64,000 bases of DNA from Sagittula stellata E-37 (GCF_039724765.1 NZ_CP155729.1:186001-250000), one strand, 5' to 3'. Numbered from the stretch's first letter, positions 26,212 through 34,317 are shown. The notes: generated by a model from the letters alone, not told the origin. Numbers and translations are program-made.

Positions 26212-26760
26212 ATGTATCCCTTCATCCGCCTCTTCAAGGACATGGCCCGCGCGCGCAGGGCGCCGCGCATGGGCTTTTTCGACACCCACATCTCGCACCA
26301 CCTCTGCATGCCGTGGGATCTCGACATGTGGAACGAGCTGAACAACGGCCGCACCCTGACGCTCTACGATCTCGGGCGCATACCCATGGCCGAACGCATG
26401 GGGCTGCTCGACGTGCTCAAGCGCGAAAGATGGGGCCTGACGGTCGCCGGATCGGTCGTGCGGTATCGCCGGCGCGTACGCGGCTTCGACCGGATCGAGA
26501 TGCAGACCCGCGTTCTGGGCTGGGACCGCCGCTTCACCTACATCGAACAAAGCATGTGGAACGCGCGCGACGAATGCACCTCGCAGCTTGTGGTCCGCAC
26601 CGCCCTGACCGACCGCAACGGCATCGTCACGACCGATCGCGTGGCGACGGCCATCGGTGTCGACATGTCCGAAGCGCCCGTCCTGCCCGACTGGGTCGCC
26701 CGGTGGATCGAGGCCGAGGACATGCGCCCCTGGCCGCCACACAGGACCGTGCCCGCGTAG
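26212..26760 (+). CDS. Thioesterase-family (hot-dog fold) protein
   Basis: A 182-residue protein of the 4HBT/THEM6-like thioesterase group, probably hydrolysing an acyl-CoA; the substrate is unknown. MYPFIRLFKDMARARRAPRM opens the protein. The hot-dog core begins with HHLCMPWDLDMWNELNNGRT (about 30-49), with LDMWNELNNGR in place of the usual D-x-M-x-H-x-N motif. RRRVRGFDRIEMQTRVLGWD (about 87-106) and FTYIEQSMW follow. The stop codon TAG forms part of a short palindromic repeat (family B). The next gene, an MFS transporter, starts 86 bp downstream and may be co-transcribed. Confidence 0.82.
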   Translation: MYPFIRLFKDMARARRAPRMGFFDTHISHHLCMPWDLDMWNELNNGRTLTLYDLGRIPMAERMGLLDVLKRERWGLTVAGSVVRYRRRVRGFDRIEMQTRVLGWDRRFTYIEQSMWNARDECTSQLVVRTALTDRNGIVTTDRVATAIGVDMSEAPVLPDWVARWIEAEDMRPWPPHRTVPA

Positions 26761-26780
26761 GGCGGAGTTTCACTCCGCCT
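26757..26780 (-). repeat. Short palindromic intergenic repeat, family B copy 2
   Basis: GTA followed by GGGCGGAGT, TTC, then ACTCCGCCT: the reverse orientation of copy 1 with paired changes that preserve the stem. It includes the TAG stop codon of the thioesterase gene. Confidence 0.65.
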
Positions 26781-26846
26781 CCCCCGCTCGGGTCTTGCCA
26801 CGCCCCCCGCCCCCGGGTTCTATCGCGCCAAAGCGGGGAGACGGCG

Positions 26847-28214
26847 ATGCAGGACACCATCAGCAGGAAACGCATCTGGGGCTGGATGTTCTTCGACTGG
26901 GCGCAGCAACCCTACGCGACGCTCGGCCTCACCTTCGTCTTCGCCCCCTATTTCGCGACGGTCGCCGCAGGCTGGTACATGGCGCAAGGATTCGAGGATC
27001 AGGCCGCGCGCGCCTCGGCGCAGGGGCTCTGGTCCTCCGCCCAGACCATGGCCGGGCTGGTCATCGCCATCTCCGCCCCGGTCCTCGGCGCCTGGGCCGA
27101 CACCTCGGGGCGCAAGATGCCGTGGATCTACGGCTTCACCACGCTGGCCGTGGTCATGGCCTCCATGCTGTGGATCCTGATGCCGGACGGCGGCGGGCTT
27201 ATCTTCGCGCTTACCGCCTTCTGGATCGGCTTCATCGCCTCCGAATCCGCCTTCAACCTCAACAACGCGCTGCTGCCTTCGCTCGGCACACCGCAGCAGA
27301 TCGGGCGGATCTCCGGCACGGCCACCGCCTTCGGCTACTGGGGCGGCGTGGCGTCCTTGTTCATCGTCCTGCTGTTCTTTGCCGAAAACGACAGCGGCAA
27401 GACCCTGATCGGACTCGCCCCCGCCTTCGGCCTCGATCCCGAGTGGCGCGAGGGCACTCGTTTCACCGGCCCGTTCATCGCGCTGTGGTTCGGCCTGTTC
27501 ATGATCCCCTACTTCATCTGGAACCGCGAACCGCGCGTGCCGAAGAACCCGGACGCCACCGTGGGCCTCATGCTGAAGGACCTGAAAAGAAGCATCGTCA
27601 ACATCTCCCGCCGACGCTCCTGCGCCAGTTTCCTCGTCAGTTCGATGTTCTACCGGGACGCGTTGACCGCGCTATACAGTTATGGCGGGATCTACGCGAC
27701 GCTCGTGCTCGACTGGTCGATCATCCAGATCGGCGTCTTCGGCATAATCGCCGCAATCGCCGCCGCCGTCATCAGCTGGCTGGGCGGCATCGCCGACGAG
27801 CGCGTCGGCCCGAAGCCGGTGATCCGCTGGTGCATCTGGTCGCTGATCGTCGTCTGCACGATCATCGTCGGCATGTCGCGCGACCACCTCTTCATGATCC
27901 CGCTGCCCCCCGGCAGCGCCGTGCCGGATGTGGTCTTCTTCATCTGCGGGGCGGTGATCGGCGGGGCAGGCGGCGCGCTCTATTCCGCCTCGCGCTCGCT
28001 CATGGTGCGCCATACCGATCCCGCCCGCCCCGCCGAGGCGTTCGGCCTCTTCGCGCTGACCGGCAAGGCCACCGCTTTCCTTGCCCCCGCGCTGATCACG
28101 GTCAGCACACTTTGGACGCAATCCAATCAACTCGGGTTTCTGCCGGTGATCTTCCTCTTTCTTCTGGGACTGGCTCTGTTAGTCTGGGTGAAACCGGAAG
28201 GCGACACCCCCTGA
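26847..28214 (+). CDS. MFS transporter, UMF1 (Atg22-like) family
   Basis: Inner-membrane permease of 455 residues with about twelve helices. The N terminus KRIWGWMFFDWAQQPYATLG and the loop VLGAWADTSGRKMPW after helix two or three are typical of the UMF1/Atg22-like branch of the major facilitator superfamily. The second half contains ISWLGGIADERVGPKPV and ending helices rich in Leu and Phe (LPVIFLFLLGLALLVW). The substrate is unknown; relatives have been linked to amino-acid or metabolite efflux. GGGGAGACGGCG precedes the ATG at 26847. A longer frame runs back through the thioesterase gene and is not real. mepA follows 28 bp downstream. Confidence 0.9.
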   Translation: MQDTISRKRIWGWMFFDWAQQPYATLGLTFVFAPYFATVAAGWYMAQGFEDQAARASAQGLWSSAQTMAGLVIAISAPVLGAWADTSGRKMPWIYGFTTLAVVMASMLWILMPDGGGLIFALTAFWIGFIASESAFNLNNALLPSLGTPQQIGRISGTATAFGYWGGVASLFIVLLFFAENDSGKTLIGLAPAFGLDPEWREGTRFTGPFIALWFGLFMIPYFIWNREPRVPKNPDATVGLMLKDLKRSIVNISRRRSCASFLVSSMFYRDALTALYSYGGIYATLVLDWSIIQIGVFGIIAAIAAAVISWLGGIADERVGPKPVIRWCIWSLIVVCTIIVGMSRDHLFMIPLPPGSAVPDVVFFICGAVIGGAGGALYSASRSLMVRHTDPARPAEAFGLFALTGKATAFLAPALITVSTLWTQSNQLGFLPVIFLFLLGLALLVWVKPEGDTP

Positions 28215-28242
28215 AACCAGCCCCGGAGGGAGTAGCAGTGAC

Positions 28243-29160
28243 ATGATCCGCAAGACCCTGATGCTCGGTCTGCTGGCGCTGGCCGCCTGTGGCAACCCGA
28301 CACCCCGCGATATCTCTGGCGAACCTTTGCCGCAGGTCGCGGTCGATCCCGTGCTGTCCTCGAAGCAGGCAAAGCAGCTATTCGGCGCCAAGCGCGACGC
28401 CTCGGAGCAGTCGTCCGCTCCCTATGGGTCCTACGCGAAGGGCTGCCTCGCCGGTGGCGCGCAGCTTCCGGAAACCGGGCCGACATGGCAGGCGATGCGC
28501 CTCAGCCGCAATCGCAACTGGGGCCACCCCGAGCTGGTCGACTACATTCAGGACCTGTCGAAGAAGGCGGCGCAGCAACCCGGCTGGAAGGGCCTCTACA
28601 TCGGCGACATGAGCCAGCCGCGCGGCGGCCCGATGCTGACCGGCCACGCCAGCCACCAGATCGGACTGGACGCCGACATCTGGATGCTGCCCGCCGACGA
28701 CCTGAACCTCTCCGAACGCGCACGGGAAAACATCTCCTCGATATCGCTCCGCCGCTCCTCCGGCGCCTACACCAACAACAACTGGACCAGGGCGCACCAC
28801 GAAATCATCAAGGCTGCGGCCTCCGATCCCCGCGTGGCGCGGATCTTCGTCTTCCCCGGCGCCAAGGTGAAGATGTGCAACGATGAAAAGGGCGACCGGG
28901 CCTGGCTGCGCAAGATCCGTCCGTGGTGGGGACATCACTACCACTTCCACGTCCGGCTCAGCTGCCCGAAGGGCGCCGTGGGCTGCGTGGATCAGGCCGC
29001 GCCGCCGCCGGGCGACGGCTGCGCCGACGCGCAGCAGTGGGTGAACAACATCCTCAACCCGCCGCCGCCGGACCCGAACGCAAAGCCCGCCCCGCCGAAG
29101 CGTGAACTGACGCTGGGCGACCTGCCCAACGCCTGCGCCGCCGTGCTCGCCTCCAACTGA
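28243..29160 (+). CDS. mepA: Penicillin-insensitive murein endopeptidase (lipoprotein form)
   Basis: Zinc metallo-endopeptidase (M74/LAS family) that cuts DD- and LD-crosslinks of peptidoglycan in the periplasm. Zn ligands and catalytic residues are visible: GHASHQIGLDADIWML (His135, Asp143 and neighbours) and WWGHHYHFHVRL (about 234-245). The family cysteines are conserved in KGCLAGGAQL and RLSCPKG. Unlike soluble E. coli MepA it has a lipobox (LALAACG, Cys16), so it should be tethered to the outer membrane. It ends in a proline-rich segment. It starts 28 bp after the MFS gene, and the phytase-like esterase gene starts 11 bp after it, so the three probably form one operon. Confidence 0.95.
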   Translation: MIRKTLMLGLLALAACGNPTPRDISGEPLPQVAVDPVLSSKQAKQLFGAKRDASEQSSAPYGSYAKGCLAGGAQLPETGPTWQAMRLSRNRNWGHPELVDYIQDLSKKAAQQPGWKGLYIGDMSQPRGGPMLTGHASHQIGLDADIWMLPADDLNLSERARENISSISLRRSSGAYTNNNWTRAHHEIIKAAASDPRVARIFVFPGAKVKMCNDEKGDRAWLRKIRPWWGHHYHFHVRLSCPKGAVGCVDQAAPPPGDGCADAQQWVNNILNPPPPDPNAKPAPPKRELTLGDLPNACAAVLASN

Positions 29161-29171
29161 CAAGGCCTGCC

Positions 29172-30074
29172 ATGCGTATGACATTCCTGCGCGGCCTGAC
29201 CGTGGCGGCGGGCCTTGCGCTGGCCATCGGCTGGGCAATGGCGGCAACCCCCACGCCGCGCATGAAATACATCGGAAGCCTGCTCTGGCATGAGCGAGAG
29301 CATCATCAGGGCGGCTTTTCCGGTCTTGAAGTGTCCGACGATGGCGCCGCCTTCACAACGATCACCGACCGAGGCATGATCCTGCACGGCACCTTCCGGC
29401 GGCAAGCGGACGGACGTCTGGTCGGGGCCTCGGTCAGTTCGGCACAGGCGCTGCGCGACCCGGACGGAGAGGCCGTGATCTACGCGATGGCCGATTCCGA
29501 GGGGCTCGCAGAAGGGCCCGACGGAACCGCCTTCGTTTCGTTCGAGGGGAAGCATCGCGTCTGGGCCTTTCCCCCCGACGGGCCGACCTACAGCCTTTCG
29601 GACCCTACGACATTCCCGAAAATGCAGAACAACTCCGGGTTCGAGGCGCTGGCGATCGACGACAAGGGCCGGCTTTACACCCTGCCCGAACGCTCCGGGC
29701 AACTCACCCGTCCCTTTCCCGTCTTCCGCTACGACCCGCAAACCGGGAAATGGAGCCAGCCGTTCTCCGTCCTTCGCCGGGGCAACTTCCTTCCGGTGGG
29801 CGCGGACTTTGGGCCGGACGGCGCGCTTTACCTCCTCGAACGAGAATTCACCGGCATCGCCTTCCGGTCCCGCGTGCGGCGGCTGACCCTGCAGGGCGAC
29901 CGCGTGACCCACGACGAAACCATCCTGGCCACGCACGCGCTGGTGCACGGCAATCTCGAAGGCATCTCCGCCTGGCGCGACAAGACCGGCGCAATCCGGC
30001 TGACGATGGTCTCCGACAACAACTTCAACAGCTTCCAGCGCACCGAGTTCGTGGAGTACCGGGTCACCGACTGA
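29172..30074 (+). CDS. Secreted esterase-like phytase-family protein
   Basis: A 300-residue beta-propeller-like protein of the PF13449 esterase-like phytase group. A signal peptide is clear (MRMTFLRGLTVAAGLALAIGWAMA). Repeats of the type GFSGLEVSDDGAAFTTITDRG, DSEGLAEGPDGTAFVSFEG, FEALAIDDKGRLYTLPE and HGNLEGISAWRD suggest propeller blades. Phosphatase activity is inferred from the family name only. It follows mepA closely and is the last gene of that unit. Confidence 0.85.
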   Translation: MRMTFLRGLTVAAGLALAIGWAMAATPTPRMKYIGSLLWHEREHHQGGFSGLEVSDDGAAFTTITDRGMILHGTFRRQADGRLVGASVSSAQALRDPDGEAVIYAMADSEGLAEGPDGTAFVSFEGKHRVWAFPPDGPTYSLSDPTTFPKMQNNSGFEALAIDDKGRLYTLPERSGQLTRPFPVFRYDPQTGKWSQPFSVLRRGNFLPVGADFGPDGALYLLEREFTGIAFRSRVRRLTLQGDRVTHDETILATHALVHGNLEGISAWRDKTGAIRLTMVSDNNFNSFQRTEFVEYRVTD

Positions 30075-30121
30075 ACCCCGGCTTTTCCCTTGCCAGACGC
30101 AGCGCGCGGGCCTATACGCCC

Positions 30122-30140
30122 CCGGTCCGGCGCTGACCGG
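30122..30140 (+). repeat. Inverted repeat between the phytase-like gene and the VUT transporter
   Basis: CCGGTC-(7 nt)-GACCGG, perfect arms, 38 nt upstream of the transporter ATG. It may be the 3' stem of the preceding transcript or a leader element. I could not recognise a preQ1 riboswitch here. Confidence 0.4.
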
Positions 30141-30178
30141 AACAAGTCCCCGCAACCTTGTCAAAAACGGGTATCACA

Positions 30179-30811
30179 ATGAACCGCGCGTACCTTCCCG
30201 GCATCCTTGCCATGGCCGCCATCGTGCTGGCCTCCAACATCCTCGTCCAGTTCCTGTTCGGCCAGTGGCTGACCTGGGGCGCCTTCACCTATCCGCTGGC
30301 CTTTCTCGTCACCGACCTGATGAACCGCATCTACGGCGCGGGACCCGCCCGCAAGGTCGTCTTCGCAGGCTTCGTCGTCGGCGTGATCTGCTCGCTGATC
30401 GGCACGCAGGTCATGCTGCAGGGCGACGGCTACACCTACCCGGCGGTGACGCTGCGGATCGCGATTGCCTCCGGCCTCGCCTTCCTGACCGCGCAACTCA
30501 TGGACGTGGCGATCTTCGACCGCCTGCGCGAAGGCCGCTGGTGGCGCGCCCCGCTGGCGTCCACGCTTGTCGGCTCTTCGCTCGACACGGCGATCTTCTT
30601 CACCGTCGCCTTCTCCGGCGCCCTCACCTTCATCGATCCGGCCAACGACGTGGCCTGGGCGAACGAGACGCTGCCGCTTCTGGGCGCAGGTCCCATCGTG
30701 CCGCTCTGGGTGTCGCTCGCCGTGGCCGACTGGCTGGTCAAGCTGACCCTCGCGCTGATCGCGCTGATCCCCTTCCGCATGATCGTCACCCGGGTCATGC
30801 AACCCGCCTGA
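30179..30811 (+). CDS. VUT-family queuosine precursor transporter
   Basis: Inner-membrane importer of the YhhQ/VUT family, proposed to take up preQ0/preQ1 for tRNA queuosine. The 210 residues contain six helices. Characteristic segments are LTWGAFTYPLAFLVTDLMNR (about 32-51, with the TD-LMN motif) and the long loop before FAGFVVGVICSLIG. LVGSSLDTAIFFTVAF (about 132-147) and the C-terminal DWLVKLTLALIALIPFRMI follow. The ATG at 30179 is taken as start; an upstream TTG at 30158 is possible. No queuosine genes are adjacent. A perfect 9-bp inverted repeat follows at 30845. Confidence 0.92.
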   Translation: MNRAYLPGILAMAAIVLASNILVQFLFGQWLTWGAFTYPLAFLVTDLMNRIYGAGPARKVVFAGFVVGVICSLIGTQVMLQGDGYTYPAVTLRIAIASGLAFLTAQLMDVAIFDRLREGRWWRAPLASTLVGSSLDTAIFFTVAFSGALTFIDPANDVAWANETLPLLGAGPIVPLWVSLAVADWLVKLTLALIALIPFRMIVTRVMQPA

Positions 30812-30844
30812 CACCCACCCCGGAAGACCCTGCGCATAAAGGCG

Positions 30845-30867
30845 CCGTGCTGCGTGATGCAGCACGG
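30845..30867 (+). repeat. Perfect 9-bp inverted repeat after the VUT gene
   Basis: CCGTGCTGC-(GTGAT)-GCAGCACGG, 33 nt past the stop codon. The stem is strong but only TCACC follows it, so it is not a standard intrinsic terminator. It lies at the upstream edge of the leader described at 30888-31166. Confidence 0.6.
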
Positions 30868-30919
30868 TCACCAAAAATGCACCGCGATTGCAAAAAAGAC
30901 TTTGTGGTGAGGATATCCC

Positions 30920-30961
30920 ATGCCACCATCATCTTGCGTGAGGCGGACGAGCAGAGCCTGA
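30920..30961 (+). CDS. Possible 13-residue leader peptide
   Basis: ATG to TGA reads MPPSSCVRRTSRA, with GAGGAT 6 nt upstream. It is rich in Ser and Arg, contains one Cys, and uses codons such as AGG and AGA that are rare in the neighbouring genes. It would be the first of several tiny ORFs in the region before arfB. Translation is unproven. Confidence 0.25.
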   Translation: MPPSSCVRRTSRA

Positions 30962-30996
30962 ACCGCACCACGCCTGAGCAAGCGTTTGAAACAGCT

Positions 30997-31013
30997 GAAA
31001 GGAGGTGATCCAG
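30997..31013 (+). promoter_or_regulatory. Exact 17-nt complement of the 16S rRNA 3' end (extended Shine-Dalgarno)
   Basis: GAAAGGAGGTGATCCAG pairs without mismatch with the conserved alphaproteobacterial 16S 3' tail (CTGGATCACCTCCTTTC). A GTG codon with good spacing from the GGAGG core starts at base 31013, overlapping the last G. Ordinary sites in this window match 4-7 nt. Confidence 0.75.
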
Positions 31014-31069
31014 TGTCTAGAGAAGCATTGGAGAGAGGTGTCGGAACAGTTCGAGGAAAGGCAACCTAG
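31013..31069 (+). CDS. Possible 18-residue peptide behind the extended Shine-Dalgarno
   Basis: GTG to TAG reads MSREALERGVGTVRGKAT. The GGAGG core ends 7 nt before GTG, an ideal distance. Codons (TCT, AGA, TTG, GGA, CGA) are unlike those of the surrounding high-GC genes. An alternative GTG at 31005, sharing GTGA with a stop in another frame, would give a 35-residue product ending FPRVGKA, but its spacing to the ribosome site is too short. The peptide, or ribosome loading on it, may matter for the terminator at 31139-31166. Confidence 0.35.
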   Translation: MSREALERGVGTVRGKAT

Positions 31070-31138
31070 GGCAATCCCTGGGGTAACTTTTCCCCGAGTT
31101 GGCAAAGCCTAACCGGCCCCGCCTCCGTAATTCTCGAA

Positions 31139-31166
31139 GGGTCGCCTTAACGCAGGCGGCCCTTTT
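31139..31166 (+). terminator. Intrinsic terminator between the leader and arfB
   Basis: GGGTCGCCT-(TAACGC)-AGGCGGCCC with one T-G wobble, followed by TTTTAG. It lies 32 nt upstream of the arfB start codon and could either end an independent small RNA or act as an attenuator. A segment CCGCCT at 31119-31124 could pair with AGGCGG of the stem. Confidence 0.85.
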
Positions 31167-31197
31167 AGATTGTCACCTCTGCCCTATGCTCCCTGCC

Positions 31198-31620
31198 ATG
31201 CTGCGCATCACCGAACAGATCACCATCGAGGACTGGGAACTGACCGAACAGTTCATCCGCTCCTCCGGCCCCGGCGGCCAGAACGTCAACAAGGTCTCGA
31301 CCGCCGTCGAATTGCGGTTCGAGGCCGACCGCTCGCCCAACCTCCCCGGCCCGGTGAAGGCGCGCCTGCGTCGTATCGCCGGCCGTCGCTGGACAAAGGA
31401 AGGCGCCGTCGTGCTGCAGGTGGACGAAACCCGCAGCCAGGCCCGCAACCGTGAAATCGCCCGCGACCGCCTGTCCGAGCTGATCCTCGAAGCGACGCGC
31501 AAGCCGAAACGCCGCATCCCGACGAAACCCACGCTGGGCAGCAAGAAGCGCCGCCTCGCCGCCAAGAAGCAACGCGGCGACGTGAAGGCCATGCGCGGCA
31601 AGGTCGATCCCGAAACCTGA
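31198..31620 (+). CDS. arfB: Alternative ribosome-rescue factor ArfB (YaeJ)
   Basis: Peptidyl-tRNA hydrolase that frees ribosomes stalled without a stop codon. The catalytic GGQ motif is at residues 26-28 in SSGPGGQNVNKVSTAVELRF. The basic C-terminal tail that enters the mRNA channel (KPKRRIPTKPTLGSKKRRLA) follows, giving 140 residues, as in E. coli YaeJ. The ATG at 31198 is preferred because the family starts about 25 residues before GGQ; an in-frame ATG at 31186 adds MLPA. No good ribosome binding site is seen. It is preceded by a terminator and the unusual leader, so its expression may depend on read-through. It ends near a family A repeat and is convergent with the TIGR02302-type gene. 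Confidence 0.95.
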   Translation: MLRITEQITIEDWELTEQFIRSSGPGGQNVNKVSTAVELRFEADRSPNLPGPVKARLRRIAGRRWTKEGAVVLQVDETRSQARNREIARDRLSELILEATRKPKRRIPTKPTLGSKKRRLAAKKQRGDVKAMRGKVDPET

Positions 31621-31656
31621 CGGCATCGCACCGGCGCGCGGCCTTTCGCCCGCGAC

Positions 31657-31703
31657 ACCCCGAGGAGACGGCCGAAGGCCGCCGACGAGACAGGCAGCGC
31701 GCA
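31657..31703 (+). repeat. Dispersed intergenic repeat, family A copy 2 (3' half only)
   Basis: CCCGAGGAGACGGCCGAAGG then CCGCCGACGAGACA is nearly identical to the second half of the copy at 35691-35785. It lies in the convergent gap after arfB. Confidence 0.55.
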
Positions 31704-31721
31704 CCGCTTGGTCGCAAAGGG

Positions 31722-34280
31722 TCAGAAGCGGTCCAGCAGCCGTTCGAGGTAGTCGCGCTCCACCTGCGGACGCTCTGTCTCGCCCGACCGCTTGCGCAAC
31801 TCGCCCAGCAGTTCCTCGGCGCGGCGATACACGTCCTCGCCCTGCAACAGTCCCTCGTCGGTGCCGACCCGCCCCGTCGTGCCGGAGTTCCGCCCAAGCG
31901 GGTCCTGCTGTTCCTGCGGGTCGCCGCCCTCGGCAAAGCCCTGTTCGCCGGACCGCTGGTTCTGCTGTTCCGCCATGGCCTCGCCAAGGCTCCGCAAACC
32001 TTCGCGCAGCGCTTCCATCGCCTGACTCTGCTGGTCGATGGCCTCGCCCAACTCGCCCTCGCGCAGGGCGCGTTCCGCTCCGTCCATGGCACCTTCGGCC
32101 CGCTCCAGCGCGCGCCCGGCCTCTTCTCCCGCTTCCGAGCCCTGCCCCGGCAGGTTCGACCGCTGGCGGTTCAACTCGTCGCGCAGGGCGCGCTGCCGCT
32201 CCGCGAGGCCCTCTTCCAGCGATTGGCCTCCCTGACCGTTCTCACCCTGCTGCTGTCCCTGGCCCTGCCCTTGCTGCTGCCCGGGCTGACCCTGACCTTG
32301 TTGGCCTTGGCCCTGTTCACCCTGCTGCTGGCCTTGCTGACCCTGCTGGCCCTGGTTCAGCTCGCGGAATGCCTCGTCCGACAGTTCCTGCTGGTCGCGC
32401 AGCGTCTCCGACAGGCCCTCCATGGCCTGCTCGCCCGGCGATTGACCCTGCCCCTGGCCTTGGGTCATCTGCATGTTTTCCAGCATTTCCTGAAGCTGAC
32501 GCATGGCTTCCTGCGCCTCGGCCATCCGGCCTTCCTCCATCAACTCCTGGATCCGGTCCATCATGCGCTGGATGTCGTCCTGCGTCATTTCCATCATCTG
32601 CGACGGATCCATGGGCTGCTGGTTCTGGTTCCCTTCGCGCGCCTGCTGCTGCGCCAATTGCCGCATGTAGTCGCGGGTCGCCTCCCGCAACTCCTGCATC
32701 AGCTCCGCGATCTCCTGGTCCGAGGCGCCGTTCTTCATCGCCTCTTCCAGCCGCTCCTGCGCCCGCTGCATGCGCTGCCGCGCATCCTCCAGGTCGCCTT
32801 CCTCCAGCTCGATCGCCAGATCCCAAAGCGCCTGCGTGATCTCTTCCTGCGCCTCGTCGGTCATGCCGGTCTTCGCCTGCGCCTCGATCCGGCTCAGGAT
32901 CTGCTTCAGCTGTTCGGCCTGCTCCTGCTTGCGGAACAGATCGTCGGGGCGGTTCAGGACCGCCCGCAGGATCTGCGCCGTGTAACCTGCGTTCTCGCGG
33001 TTCCAAAGCAGCGCCTGCCGCTCCTCGATCAGCGCCGCCGCGACCGGGTCGAAGAAGCGCCGCCCCGGCAGGGTGATCGCCTCGGGCTCCGACAGGGCCG
33101 TCTGACCGCGCGCGTCCTCGACCTCCAGCTCCAGTTTCACCGGCAGGTTCGCCCACGGATGCAGCGAGAAGTTCGCCACCAGCGGTTCGGTAAAGGACGT
33201 CCGGTCGCCCGCCACCGGCATCGGCAGAGGCACTTCGATCTGTTCGCGCGCCTCCGGCTCGATCGCCCGGCCATAGCGCCGGTCGACTGCCGCCAGGTCC
33301 AGCACGATCCGCGCGCGCCCCATCATCACGCCATGATCGTCCTCGGCGGTGAAGGGGATCTGCGCCTCACCCTCGTAACTCACCTCGATGTCGCCGTCGC
33401 GCCGCACGGCTGGCCCGGCATCGGGGATCATCGCCACCTGCCATTCGCGCCCTCCGGGCCCGTCCAGCGCCACGCGCCCGGACATGGCGACCTCGAAATC
33501 CTGCGCCGTATCCTGCGCCTCCTCGTCGGTCAGGGTGCGGCCGGACACCGTCTCCTCGACCGTCAGGGACCCGACCTCGCCGTACATCCGCAGCGTGATC
33601 ATCGCCCCCTCAGGTGCCTGGATCTCCGGGGCGGTGATGTCGTTGAGATAGACCGAGGGCAGGCGCGTGTACGCGGGCGGCTGCATCCAGCCCTCCCACG
33701 CCGGACCCTGCATCGCCGTGCCGTTGCCGATCCCCATGTTGGTGACCGACTGCACCCGGCCGAATGAGCCGAACAGCAAGGCCACCGACAGGAACAACAG
33801 CGCCACGTAGCGCAGGGCAAACGGGTCGGCCCGCGACACGCGCAAGTCGGGCTCCACCGCCCGCGCCTCCGCCAGCCGCGCCCGCATCCGCGCCTGGTGC
33901 GCACGCCAGACCGCCAGCGAGGCATCGTCGCCCGCCCCCACCGCCTGCCGGTCGAGCGAGGCCTGAATCGGATTGCCCTTCAGCGTCCGGTCCAGCCTGA
34001 GCAGCGCGGCCCCCTCGGACGGCCAGCGCATCCGGCGGATACCGAACACCAGCGCCGCAATGCCGCCAAGCGCCAGCGCCGCCCCGGCGGCCCAGACCCA
34101 TTCCGTCGCAACCTCGTCCTGCAGGCCCAGCATCAGCAGGGCCAGCGCAACGAAGACAACGGACCACAGCGGCCAGAACGCACGGGTGATCGCCTCCGCC
34201 ACCATCCCCAGTCGGGTCAGGCGCAAAGGCCAGCGGATCAGTCCTGTGACGGGGGTGTGTTGCGGTTCAGGTCGAGCCAT
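31722..34280 (-). CDS. TIGR02302-type (DUF4175) membrane protein with Gln/Gly-rich coiled coil
   Basis: An 852-residue alphaproteobacterial protein of unknown function. Two N-terminal helices (about 33-52, 60-82) and a third at about 153-172 anchor it. An extracytoplasmic region (about 180-430) with beta-rich segments follows. The long C-terminal part is predicted coiled coil (ARQRMQRAQERLEEAMKNGA, then AELMQELREATRDYMRQLAQ) interrupted by a low-complexity Gln/Gly stretch at about 655-700 (repeats of GQQGQ). It ends with charged helices (RRAEELLGELRKRSGETERP). It lies 37 bp after lysA on the same strand, a linkage seen in related genomes. The repeat-rich part is prone to slippage. Confidence 0.85.
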   Translation of the reverse strand: MARPEPQHTPVTGLIRWPLRLTRLGMVAEAITRAFWPLWSVVFVALALLMLGLQDEVATEWVWAAGAALALGGIAALVFGIRRMRWPSEGAALLRLDRTLKGNPIQASLDRQAVGAGDDASLAVWRAHQARMRARLAEARAVEPDLRVSRADPFALRYVALLFLSVALLFGSFGRVQSVTNMGIGNGTAMQGPAWEGWMQPPAYTRLPSVYLNDITAPEIQAPEGAMITLRMYGEVGSLTVEETVSGRTLTDEEAQDTAQDFEVAMSGRVALDGPGGREWQVAMIPDAGPAVRRDGDIEVSYEGEAQIPFTAEDDHGVMMGRARIVLDLAAVDRRYGRAIEPEAREQIEVPLPMPVAGDRTSFTEPLVANFSLHPWANLPVKLELEVEDARGQTALSEPEAITLPGRRFFDPVAAALIEERQALLWNRENAGYTAQILRAVLNRPDDLFRKQEQAEQLKQILSRIEAQAKTGMTDEAQEEITQALWDLAIELEEGDLEDARQRMQRAQERLEEAMKNGASDQEIAELMQELREATRDYMRQLAQQQAREGNQNQQPMDPSQMMEMTQDDIQRMMDRIQELMEEGRMAEAQEAMRQLQEMLENMQMTQGQGQGQSPGEQAMEGLSETLRDQQELSDEAFRELNQGQQGQQGQQQGEQGQGQQGQGQPGQQQGQGQGQQQGENGQGGQSLEEGLAERQRALRDELNRQRSNLPGQGSEAGEEAGRALERAEGAMDGAERALREGELGEAIDQQSQAMEALREGLRSLGEAMAEQQNQRSGEQGFAEGGDPQEQQDPLGRNSGTTGRVGTDEGLLQGEDVYRRAEELLGELRKRSGETERPQVERDYLERLLDRF

Positions 34281-34317
34281 AACGCGCCTCCAAAGGGTCG
34301 GCTGCGCGCAGGATAGC

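Noticed and set aside
30075..30178. preQ1 riboswitch upstream of the VUT transporter
   Set aside because: I looked for the conserved preQ1 aptamer pattern and found only a GC-rich inverted repeat; no supportable match.
31099..31197. N-terminal extension of arfB from an upstream ATG
   Set aside because: It would translate through the intrinsic terminator, and ArfB proteins start close to residue 25 before the GGQ motif.
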